Source: Haplosporangium gracile
Taxonomy: Eukaryota > Mortierellomycota > Mortierellomycetes > Mortierellales > Mortierellaceae
Assembly: GCA_015499985.1 (NCBI GenBank)
Contig: JAAAUF010000809.1
Location: 1 to 18,008 of the forward strand
Reading direction: 5' to 3'
DNA length: 18,008 nt
In this document: piece by piece, positions 8,201 to 17,628 of the stretch
Layout of the letters: every line of letters begins with the position of its first letter
Numbering within the stretch: the stretch's first letter is position 1
Notes under the pieces: generated by a model
Seen by the model: the letters and a program-made list of their open reading frames with translations, nothing else
The model's database searches: none
Told to the model about the DNA's origin: nothing
Position numbers and translations under genes: made by a program

Positions 8201-10442
8201 CAACTCATTAAAGACTTTTCTGCCAGTCACCGCAAGAAGGAGAACGGCGGTACTACTGCTGATGTGGCCGTTGATACCTCTTCGCCCACCACTGGCAGAG
8301 ACGAGGATGAGACTGGAACTGTTGTCGCCGCTCAGGAGGCTACCGAGAAGGGTGACGATGGTGAGAATACTAACGGCAAGCTTGGCAAGGACGAGGAGGC
8401 TCACTCTGGCATCGTTGGCTGGGACACCTTCAGGATCTACTGCGAGGCTATGTAAGTTGATATTCTTGATCATCGATTCCATATTCTCCTCTCAAGTGTT
8501 GCATTGCCGCTTCAGTTGGACGCTAATAATTTTTCTTTGTACGATCTCTACTATACATAGGTCCTGGGATATGTTTGTGGTCACTTTGGTCATGTTCGTT
8601 ATCTGGGAGGCCTTCCAGTTAAGCACTCCTCTCTGGTTGGAGCACTGGATGAGTGTCATGGACACGACCGAGCACTCAGTCACCTACTTCCTTGTCATCT
8701 ATGCCGTCATGGTCCTCGCCTACATCGTGGTCGATGTCTGGTTGACCTACGTCTGTCATGTCATTGCCTGTGTTCGCGCATCCGTCATCCTCCACGAGAA
8801 TGTCCTCGCCCGCGTCCTTCGTCTCCCTATGGCCTTCTTCGATGTCACTCCGTAAGATTTTTTCTACGCGTTTTTTGGGTGTCTGCAAAAAATGACATAT
8901 GCTACACCGTAAAGCATTTTGTTTTAACCATGCCGTTCCTTGTGTTATTATTTTTTTGATGATAATAGTCAAGGCCGCATCTTGAACAGGTTTTCGTCGG
9001 ATATCGGTGACATTGACGACATGGTTCCCGAGTCGTTCATCGCGCTCCTCACCTGTATCAGCAACTTTATCGGCACCCTTATGATCCTGACCTTTGCCAC
9101 CCCCGCATTCGTGTTCGTCCTCCCCTTCATGGGTCTGATCTACATGATTATCCAAAAATACTACATTCGTACCTCCAGCAACCTCCGCCGTCTCGACTCT
9201 GTCACAAAGTCACCCCTCTATCAGCATTTCAGCGAATCTCTCAATGGTCTTTCGTCGATCCGGGCCATGAACATTAAGGACCGGTTTATTGTCGAGAATG
9301 CCGTTCGGACCGACAAATCTGCGACGGCCTCGTATGCGTCAATGATGATTAACCGCTGGCTCAATGTTCGGTTGGAAGCTCTGACCTCACTTGCAATCTT
9401 CTGCGTTGCTCTGTTGGCCATCCTCAACAAGGACTCGATAACGCCCAGTATGGCTGGTTTGGCCCTCAGTTTGACTACTTCTTTGGCCTATAATGTCATC
9501 TGGACCCTCCGTTCCTACTGCGATCTCTGCTCGGATCTTATCGCTGTTGAGCGCGTTCACGAGTACAGCAACAAGCGTACCGAAGCCCCCGCATCGACTG
9601 GTGTCTGTCTCCCCGAGAACTGGCCCCAGCATGGTCGTATTGTCTTCAAGAATTACTCGACTCGTTACCGTGAAGGACTTGATTTGGTCCTCAAGGACAT
9701 CTCGTTTGAGGTCCAGCCCTCGGAGAAGGTCGGCATTGTTGGACGGACAGGAGCTGGTAAATCGTCGTTGACCTTGGCGCTGTTCCGTATTGTTGAAGCT
9801 GCCGACTTGTACTGGGCCCGTGCTAGTACTCAGGAGATCGAAGGTGCAGCTGTTGAAGAGTTTGACCTCTCTGGTACCTTTGGTAAAGGTGGAGTGATTG
9901 AGATTGATGGTGTTGATATCTCGACTTTGGGATTGAAGGATCTCCGTCAGCACTTGTCGATCATCCCCCAGGACCCCACCCTGTTCGCGGGTACCGTCCG
10001 CGAGAACCTCGACCCCCTGAACGAGCTCTCTGACGCTGAACTCTGGCAAGCCCTGGACCGCGCCCACCTCAAGCCTCACATTGCCTCCCTGAACGGCGGC
10101 CTCACCTTCGAAGTCTCCCAAAACGGCGAGAACTTTTCCGTTGGTCAACGGTCTTTGATCTGTCTCGCCCGTGCCCTTCTTCGCAAGACCAAGATCCTGA
10201 TTCTGGACGAAGCCACGGCAGCGGTAGACGTTGAGACGGACGAGTTGATCCAGAAGACTATCCGGGCCGAGTTCAAAGATAGGACGATTTTGACGATTGC
10301 TCATCGTATCAAGACTGTGATGGATTCGGATAAGATTCTGGTTTTGGAGAAGGGGAGGGTTGAAGAGTTTGAGTCCCCAAAAAAGTTGATGAAGTCCAAG
10401 GGGTTGTTCTATTCCCTTGCTCGTCAAGCTGGTGAAGCCTAG
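5292..10442 (+). CDS. ABCC/MRP-family ABC transporter (Ycf1/MRP1-like)
   Basis: Full-length MRP-type pump, a family exporting glutathione, glucuronide or other conjugates, in fungi often into the vacuole. Exons 5292-5342, 5468-5743, 5849-6773, 6876-8451, 8561-8851 and 8969-10442 join with consistent phases to 1530 residues. Introns are 102-125 bp. The N-terminus shows the MRP TMD0 (about residues 1-185, with LTPCFQNT near the start), then the L0 linker with ANLFSRLTFHYMQ and TMD1 from about 280. NBD1: Walker A GRVGQGKSS 674-682, LSGGQ 764-768, Walker B Asp pair 788-789. A Glu/Thr-rich linker leads to TMD2. NBD2: Walker A GRTGAGKSS 1298-1306, FSVGQ 1429-1433, Walker B DE 1453-1454. NBD1 has Asp where NBD2 has the catalytic Glu, as usual in this asymmetric class. 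NBD2 carries an insertion at 1319-1349. The start could also be ATG 5298. Substrate is not predictable. Confidence 0.93.
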
Positions 10443-10485
10443 ACTTTTCTTTTCTCTTTCTCATTTGCATCCATAGAACGTGTCT

Positions 10486-10491
10486 TTTTAT
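10486..10491 (-). terminator. AATAAA on the minus strand, candidate SDR poly(A) signal
   Basis: TTTATT on the plus strand, so AATAAA for the SDR transcript, about 175 bases beyond its stop codon and close to the ABCC stop. Confidence 0.4.
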
Positions 10492-10594
10492 TTCTCGTGC
10501 ATAAAACAAATATATTTTTCGTAACTATGAAGTCGCGGTAAAGATCATTACATGCTAATCCAATGAAAGAGACAGGGAGGGGGGGAAGGAGGGG

Positions 10595-10600
10595 AATAAA
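10595..10600 (+). terminator. AATAAA, candidate ABCC poly(A) signal
   Basis: Canonical AATAAA about 150 bases after the ABCC stop codon and 66 bases before the end of the convergent SDR coding region. ATAAAA near 10501 is a weaker alternative closer to the stop. Confidence 0.4.
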
Positions 10601-10665
10601 ACTATAGTCATAAAAAACGAAAAGAAAAAGAAAGAGACGCACCAACTATCATGAATGAGTCGCTC

Positions 10666-12471
10666 TCACAACTTGAAGTCAACACCGGTGTACTCAACAC
10701 TCTTGGTCCAAAGCAACTCCTGCTGCTCTTCATCCAACGCATTAGCAGAGGGCATTCTAACAATCTGATCAAAAAAGTACTCCCCCGAAACACCCTCCAA
10801 TTCGGGTGCCAAGCTCAAATAAACCGCACCCATCGCCCCAACCTCCGCAGACCGGAACATCCCCTTCGCAGGACCCTTCGGTAAATTCGTGATCGGGTTA
10901 CTCGAAAACAAGTCAGTCCTACAGGTACCCGGATGGGTCGCGTTGATCGTCACTTGGGAGCCTGCGGCGGAAAGACGACGGTTGAGGGCTTTGACAAAGA
11001 GCATGTTGGCGAGTTTGGAGTGAGAGTAGGAGCCGAGACGGGAGTAGCCTGGTTTGGACCGGAGTTGTGGGTAGGGAATTCCTTGGGAGGGGTACATGGC
11101 TGCAGAAGAGAGGACGACGATGCGGCCGTGGCCGTGGTGGGAGCTGTGGAGAAGGGGCAGGAGTTCAAGGGTCAGTTTATAGTGACCCAGGTGATTGACT
11201 CCGAATTGCGACTCGAATCCGTTGGCTGTCAGTGTGAATGGGATGTCCATCAATCCAGCGTCTAATGGCAGAGAGAGGGTAGGTTAACCATCGATACTAA
11301 TTTACAAGGAAGACAAAATAATAATGATGATTGTGCTCGAGCAGTGTCATCAAAAAATGCATTGACCATGCTATTAGATTTAAATTAACTCTAGTGCCAG
11401 CAACGACAGGAAACAAAACAAAACCAGAGAAACATGAAAATGCGTACTGTTGACGAGGAGATCGAGTCCATGTCCGAGGAGCTTAAACTCTACAGAGAAT
11501 GCCTTAATGCTCTCGAACGAAGAGAGGTCCAACGCCATAACAGACGCCATCCCCTCGATACCCGTCTGTTCTTCAATCGATTGGACCGCCTCGGCTCCCT
11601 TCTTGACTGAGCGGCACGCTATGAAACACGCAATGAGGAGATAACGTAAGCAAAGGGGAGGAAAGCTGATTAAACAAGGACATGGACATGGAACAAATCA
11701 TAATTGCATATGCCGATCAAGTGGTCCGTTCAATTAGCTGCATGCAATAACAGAAAAGGACAGGGAATGAAAGAAAAAGGACGTACCAATGATGACGCGG
11801 TATCCGGCTTCGACCAACGCCTTGGAGGTATGCAGACCAAGGCCGGCATTTCCACCTACAATATACATCCGGAAAGATGTAATCAACCAGAAAAGGCAAA
11901 TAGTGAAGATTGTTTTTTTTTGAGCCGTTGAAATTGAGTACGCGAACGGTCCCAAAGCGATCGATCGAAATTAAAAAGCGGCTGGCTATGGAATTTTCTT
12001 TGTATGATGATTACCTGTGACGACGGCGACGCGAGGAGAGGCTCCCGACTGGGCAGCAGCAGCAGCAGTCGTCTTGGCCTGATCGATCCAGCCTTGAAGA
12101 CGTTTCTTGGATTGCATTTCGAGGCCTGGTTGCTGGCGGCCCTGCCACACATTGAATCCCAATTCAGTGACGCCTAATGTAGTAGTGATGGCAAGTTGAT
12201 AGCATTGAGAAGCAGAGGAGAGGAGATAAATGAACGAGAGACCAACAAGGTTATGATCAGTAACCAATGGTCAGAGACAAATCAGTGGCGAGGACAATAT
12301 TTCTCAGGGCAAGTCAGCTCTGCAAGAAAACACCTTTATTCTCCTGTTGTATTTTCGCTTACCGACGACTCCAAGGGCGATAAAGTAGGGCATGTACTTG
12401 GACTTCTTGGTGAGGCCCGACATAATGTTGTCGTACCATTCAGCACGGGGAGGGAGCTGGTCTGTCGTCAT
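10666..12471 (-). CDS. Classical short-chain dehydrogenase/reductase (RDH/WWOX-like)
   Basis: NAD(P)-dependent oxidoreductase of the classical SDR family, closest in layout to retinol-dehydrogenase/WWOX-type enzymes that act on lipophilic carbonyls or alcohols. Exons in transcript order are 12471-12363, 12173-12015, 11855-11787, 11618-11448 and 11261-10666; all phases are 1 and close to 367 residues. Introns are 189, 159, 168 and 186 bp. Cofactor motif TGGNAGLG is at 89-96, NAG at 170-172, Asn 192 in GVNHLGHY, Ser 221/222 in VVLSSAA, and the YxxxK pair at Tyr248 and Lys252; HPG follows near 279. All catalytic positions are present. The first 85 residues are an extension with a hydrophobic stretch (about 27-45) and an Ala run, which could anchor it to the ER or lipid droplets. 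ATG 12471 is the first in frame. Substrate cannot be inferred. Confidence 0.88.
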
Positions 12472-12640
12472 GTTGTTGAGAAGATGAATGAAGCGAGTAA
12501 AGATGAATGAGTGTGTATTCGTGTTGAAAGAATGTGAATGTGAATGAACTTTTGTGAGAAAGAACAAAAAAAAAAAAAAGAACGAGAAGGTAATGAATAA
12601 AGAGATGAATGGCGCCCGTGGGATGAGCTTTCTTCCGTCG

Positions 12641-12648
12641 CTTTTTAT
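12641..12648 (-). promoter_or_regulatory. TATA-like element of the SDR gene
   Basis: Reads ATAAAAAG on the minus strand, about 170 bases before the SDR start codon. It is a partial consensus match, so the call is tentative. Confidence 0.3.
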
Positions 12649-12885
12649 GTTATTTTAGCACATTCGATCGCCCGCCCACATAGAAATTTCGGTTCCCATC
12701 TGGAAGTGAGTGTTCGCCCGCACAAGGTATCCAAATACACACACACATTTGACCCGCATCCTCTCTCTGTGTCAAAAGAGCACCAGGAAAGTTCACATGC
12801 ATCCGCCCAGTCGATTAACAGCCTTTGAACCCCTATCATTGTCACTCCACAAAGTTATGTTTTTTGAATAATATACATGAAATAA

Positions 12886-12905
12886 TATGCTATGCTATGC
12901 TATGC
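12886..12905 (+). repeat. Pentanucleotide microsatellite (TATGC)4
   Basis: Four perfect TATGC units directly in tandem, 43 bases beyond the AEC stop codon, in its likely 3' UTR. Confidence 0.9.
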
Positions 12906-12948
12906 AAATGGGATGATTGTTTGTTTGGCGTTTTTTCATCTTCCTATT

Positions 12949-15271
12949 TTACTCTTTGCCAGCAGCCCAGAGACCAATCAGGGACCAACCAAGGACACAG
13001 GGGATGCCAAACACGCAGTAACTCCAGAACAGGATAGACGCCATAGGGAGCTCAAAGAACCCTTTGATCTGGCAGATCTGGATCATATTGATGGCTGTAG
13101 GTGCAGCGGCCAAGAGGACCAATGCCAACGAGAAGGTCGGGTCAGTCGTCAGGACAGGTGAGAGACTGTCTGGGCGGAAGAGAATCGCGGGCATGCAAAG
13201 GACGGGGACAAGGATCAGTCTGGCAAACAGAATGAACGGGATGGGGGTGACCCAGGGAATGCGATAGCCAGGCTTGACGGGTGCCGAAGAGGAAGAATTG
13301 AGAAGGGGCTGGGCCTCATCGTCCGAGTCATCAGAAAGAACTGAGGATCCAGAATCGGTAGAGTCCTGGCGGGTTCGGTCATGAGAACCTCCAGCAAGGG
13401 TATTATCTGAGGGCTGGTTGAAATGAAGGAGGGTGGCCGAGGACGAGGCGTTAGATCGAAGGGCTGCGATGCCACTGCCATAAGTCTCACGTGGGCCACT
13501 GCTCCTCTCATCGTCGTTCGAGATCTCGCCTTGAGAAGCGGTGGTGTAGATACCCAGACCAGTCTGAGGCTCAATCTTCTTTTGTTTGTTCTTTGAAGAA
13601 GATGACTTGGGGGCGGCGGACTCAGATGATGATGATGAAGAGGAGGAAGTGGCAAAGTGAACGACCTGTGCACCGAGGCAGAGCAGGATCATGGGGATAG
13701 CTGCGGCACCGCATCCCTCAATGGGACGCACAAGGAACCGGTAGAAAGTGGACGAGGGGCTCATGAACAACTGGTGAAGCGCAGGAATCAAACCAACCAC
13801 CAAAGCCAACAAGGCTGTTAGTAGAGGAGGAGTAAGTACTTGACTGATCCTCTCATAGGCCGTTTGGACCCTCTGCAACAGAATCGACTCTGAAATGGAC
13901 GCTGCGGGAGAGCGGGCCGGGTTCGACCGAGACCGAGACTGAGGCAAAGAGAGAGGGTGCAAGTACGCAGGATCGGCCTGCTGTTGTGCAGGCTTCTTGA
14001 GCGGCGTATGCTCATACGCTCCTTGGTACGACTCATCAGTGCTTTGAGTGTGCGATTGGGAGTTGCGATAGGTCGATGGGAGAGTAAGGACAGATGCGTC
14101 ACTGCGTCTTGAACCACTAGGCATGTCGACATTGATGAGGACAGAAGGTGTAGCAGGGGGCAATGCGTCGTACTCCTCAATCTCTTGCTCCTCCTCTTCC
14201 TCCTTGTCCTTGGGAACAAGTAGCGAGAATCCGTACGACCATCGAACGAGGTTACCAAAGATGGCATAGAAAAGGATGTAAGAGATACCCCTATAGATGT
14301 ACAAGTGGTTTGTAATTGCGTAGGTGTTTGAACAGTAGTTAGCTCCATGCAAGAATTAAGTCCGCTCAAGATGCACGAGGTGGACACAAGCTTGAGTTTC
14401 TTGTGGTCAACTAATAAAAAACAAGGAGACGGATGTGAGTGTTTACCTGGCAGCGACAGCTTCTCTGGTATCATCTGCGTCTCTCAGTAGGCGGTCTCCT
14501 GCAGCACTGAAAGCGAGGGATTGCAGCAGTGCCATTGGGAGCGAGTTTGTGTTGGAGAAGACAATTGAAGCGATGACGAACTTTTCTTCATCCTTAGAGA
14601 AACCAAAGAGGCGTGAACCGATCTTGGCGACGAGCCACGACAGCGTTGTGAAGAGTAAGTAGAAAACAGGTATAGGCCAGAAGGCCTTGAATTGGGTCCA
14701 GTTGATAGCTGAGGCAATCTTTGTGAACAGGAGACAGGGCGTCATGAAGTACAGGTTGACCTTTGATATTGACTATAAATGAGAACAGGATTAAAAAAGA
14801 TGTTAGTATCAGCTTTTGCTAATCAGCTTAGCACGTTCAAAAAAGATGCAATTGTGAGGGTTGATTGTTACCTTTTGTGCAGACTGTGAGAGGTAGCCTG
14901 TCCTTGAGAGGATGATACCACAGGCAACAACGACGAGCACTTGACTGACAGCCTGGTGTGTGGAGAATGGTTATGATTTGTGGGTGAAGGGGAGGATGAT
15001 CAACGAGGGCGTTAGTTTAGTAAAAAAAAAATTTTTATGATGTCCAACTGTCGTGCACAACTGCCAGAAGCAGAACGAAAGGAAGGGCGAATGCATGGCG
15101 TTAGGCCATCTGCTGCGAGCACAAAGCACAAGAAGTACAAGCAGAGAAGGATCTGATAAAAGATTATAAATGTTGTTTGCTGCTGTTGTTGGTAATGTTG
15201 TTGATTTGAGTTGAGAAGGAAGGAGGTGTATGTACCTCTGCAGCTGCGCCGGCTAACACAAGCCAATCCAT
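12949..15271 (-). CDS. Auxin efflux carrier (AEC) family membrane transporter
   Basis: Member of the AEC/Mem_trans family (plant PIN and PILS; yeast Ecm3 and relatives), probably an ER or plasma-membrane carrier of small organic anions. Exons in transcript order are 15271-15236, 14952-14872, 14772-14447 and 14290-12949; introns are 283, 99 and 156 bp; the frame closes to 594 residues. N-terminal helices cover LVLAGAAAEAVSQVLVV and SKVNLYFMTPCLLFTKIAS (the conserved N-x-x-x-x-P-x-L-x-F pattern, about 40-60). A conserved helix reads VFSNTNSLPMALLQSL in exon 3. Two long hydrophilic loops follow: residues 175-297, acidic then Ser/Gln-rich, and 362-492, starting with eight Ser. The C-terminal helices (about 493-590) include LVLLAAAPTAINMIQI. 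ATG 15271 is the only in-frame ATG near the first exon, whose 12 codons make it the least certain part. Confidence 0.85.
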
Positions 15272-15694
15272 GGTATGATCAATTGGAGGGAGAGTATGGG
15301 GTGAGGGTAAATAAGAGGAAGAGAAAGAAAATGATAGAAGGAGGAGAGAAACGGGATAGACAAAAAAAAAAAGGAAACGAAGCCGAGGAAAAACGGAGTG
15401 CGGCAAGTACGGACTGTGGAAGTAGAATGAGATTCAGGCTGGGAAGCAATGGATGGATAAAATAAACAACAGAGTGAAAAAAATGTTTGTTTTCTGTCTC
15501 AGTGAAAGGAAGAGGAAGGAAGGCTGTGATCAGGGGGGAAAAAGGGTATGGAAGGAGGGAAGGAGGAAGAGGAGGGAATGTAAACGTGAATGTGCAATGA
15601 GAGTGAATGAGCGAGGAGTTGAATTCAATAAAAGTGAATCGTCAAGTGAGAGGTGGTTTGGAGAATAGAAAGAGTGTGCAGCAAAAGGGAGAGG

Positions 15695-15705
15695 TATATA
15701 TAAAA
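15695..15705 (-). promoter_or_regulatory. TATA element, possible AEC core promoter
   Basis: TATATATAAAA on the plus strand; its TATATATA core reads the same on both strands. It lies about 425 bases upstream of the AEC start codon. Use by the AEC gene would imply a long leader, so this is tentative. Confidence 0.3.
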
Positions 15706-15748
15706 ACTGAAAGTGGTGGCAAGTGAAAGTGCGCTGAAAATAGGAAGG

Positions 15749-15750
<2 letters not shown>

Positions 15751-15783
<33 letters not shown>
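15751..15783 (+). repeat. (GA)16 microsatellite
   Basis: Sixteen perfect GA units plus a final G, inside a purine-rich tract upstream of the AEC gene. On the transcribed (minus) strand it is a CT run. Confidence 0.95.
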
Positions 15784-15787
<4 letters not shown>

Positions 15788-17599
15788 AGAAAACAAAGAG
15801 AAAGAAAATCAAGAAGGGATAAAAGAAAAGAAGAGAAAGAAGAGTAAGAAGAGAAGGTGAGGAAGGGAAGGAAAGGAACGGAAAGAAGGAAGGGAGGAGA
15901 AAGAAATAGAAAGAAGCGAAAGGATGAACGATGACAAAACAACGACGAGAAAGTGGATTGGATAGGTAGGTGTGCGTCTGTGCCTGTGGGTGCGAGAGAA
16001 AAGATAAGGGAGTTACGCGAGATAGGGAAGAGTTGCAGGCTTTTCTTTCTTCTGATTCAATTGAAACACAACTAAAAACCACAAGAAACCAGAAGCGGAA
16101 GAGCAGACAAGGCCCCCTTTGGGGTAAATGTCACTCCATTCTCGGCCAATGTCCTCGGCCGGATTCGCCATGCTCCTTCGACAACTGCTTCCTTGATTGA
16201 CTGACTGATTACCGATGTATGTATCTATGTCAATAGTATTCAGGTGGGAGGCTGATGCAAAAAGAAAGGGTCCTTCTCGTCCTTCTTTGTCTCGCTTGAT
16301 CATTGTTCCTCTCACTCAGCATCACTATCATCTTTGGTCACTTCATTAGTGATCGCCGCTGAATATCATCGTCAACATAAGAAATTTTATGATGGATCAA
16401 AAATGAACAAAAAATACAACTATTGATTTCCTCTGCGCTTAAATTCACGTTCACATTCTACTCCACAACTCTAGCCCCCCAAACAAAAATATCGATGTCA
16501 ACAGTAACATGCCGACAATAAACAATAGCTCACCTCATCATGACCACGACAGTGGCATTGACCCAACAAAGAATAGGCCAGGTTTTGAGTTTGCTTGCTT
16601 GGAGCTTGGTCCTCTCTTTTTTTTTTGACGTTTGTGCGCTATTGTTGTTGATGTTGATGTTGTTGATGTTGCTGATGTCCTTTCTTCTTCCCAAGGGAAG
16701 AGAGCCCTTGTTGGCATATTCTTCATCTCCTTCCCCCCAAAGGCTCAGCCTTCCTTCTTCCCTCTTTCCGTTAACTTCGTCTTTTGAGTTGTATCCCCAT
16801 TCTTCTCTTTTCATTTTCCCAATGCTAAATAAAAAAAAAAGGACGTCAGCCAAAATTGCGGCTTCATAGTTTTACCAACATTTTTTTCTGCGGCTTCATT
16901 GACCACCTATTTCCTTCTGCATTTTTCCTCCACTTCTTTCTTCTCCTCTGTCTTCTGCTTTTTGGTTTTTGCCCTTTTGGTCGATTGTCCTGAGGGGAAA
17001 GAAAGAGCGGAACCACAACATCAACTAAAAAAAAAAAATGTCCGTGTACAAATGTATGAGCTATATCTTTCCTTTACAAGAATGAGAAACGCGTGTCGAT
17101 GAGTGCTGTGGGTAAAATGTGGGCCATGGCTCAATTGTGATTGGCCGCTATTTCTCTTTTTGTCCATTCTATTCATTCATTCTCTTTCTATCCTTCAACT
17201 GCCGCACAGTAATGTTATTTACTTCTTTCTTGGCTGAAAATTAAAAATCCCCTTTCCTAAGCAAACATACGATACTTTCTCAAGCCCCAAGCTTTGATTA
17301 CCGGGCTTTACCATTTGCCTCCTTGTAGTCTCATCCCTTTTTTTGTTTTTCCTTCGAGAATAGCTCCCTCCTCTCCCCCTCCGTCTTTTTTTCTGACACC
17401 TCCCCCTCACCCTCACCCCCGTCAGCTCCCGACATAGAAAACTTTTTTTTGTTAGTTTTTGTACCACAGTTGAAAGTTTGGGACCGAATTGGAAAAATCA
17501 AGTTTTCTGTTAAAGGCACGGACCACATGTAAAAATGGTGTCAACGACAACAACAATGGCACGATTCTTGTGATAGGTGAGGGAGTGGTAAAAAAAGTA

Positions 17600-17628
17600 C
17601 AGTACACCAACGAATACAGTACACCACA
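17600..17628 (+). repeat. 12-bp direct repeat TACAGTACACCA
   Basis: Identical copies at 17600-17611 and 17617-17628, separated by five bases (centre-to-centre 17). Possible regulatory site in the right-hand gene-free region; function unknown. Confidence 0.7.

Larger units (their letters stand above)
10443..10665. other. Convergent 3' intergenic region
   Basis: Only 223 bases separate the ABCC stop from the SDR stop on the opposite strand. The region is A/T-rich with a G-rich patch near 10574-10594 and holds one AATAAA on each strand. Confidence 0.7.
12472..12948. other. Spacer between AEC 3' end and SDR start
   Basis: Both neighbours are transcribed on the minus strand, so this holds the AEC 3' UTR (right) and SDR promoter and leader (left). 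A minus-strand ATAAAAAG is at 12641-12648, an A13-type tract near 12566-12579 and a TATGC repeat at 12886-12905. No gene seen. Confidence 0.6.

Noticed and set aside
8676..9155. 159-codon minus-strand frame across ABCC exons 5 and 6
   Set aside because: It crosses a well-supported intron of the sense gene and has a His/Asp/Gly-rich shadow composition.
9387..10427. 346-codon open frame on the minus strand opposite ABCC NBD2
   Set aside because: It mirrors the conserved NBD2 coding frame, shows no domain of its own and is explained by biased codon use in the sense gene.
15530..16082. Overlapping Ser/Leu/Phe-rich minus-strand frames
   Set aside because: They are translations of the CT-rich strand and the (GA)16 repeat.
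16540..16869. 109-codon plus-strand frame with a Leu/Met-rich middle
   Set aside because: The hydrophobic run comes from an imperfect TTG/ATG triplet repeat at about 16640-16678; the rest is Ser/Pro low complexity. No homology recognised.
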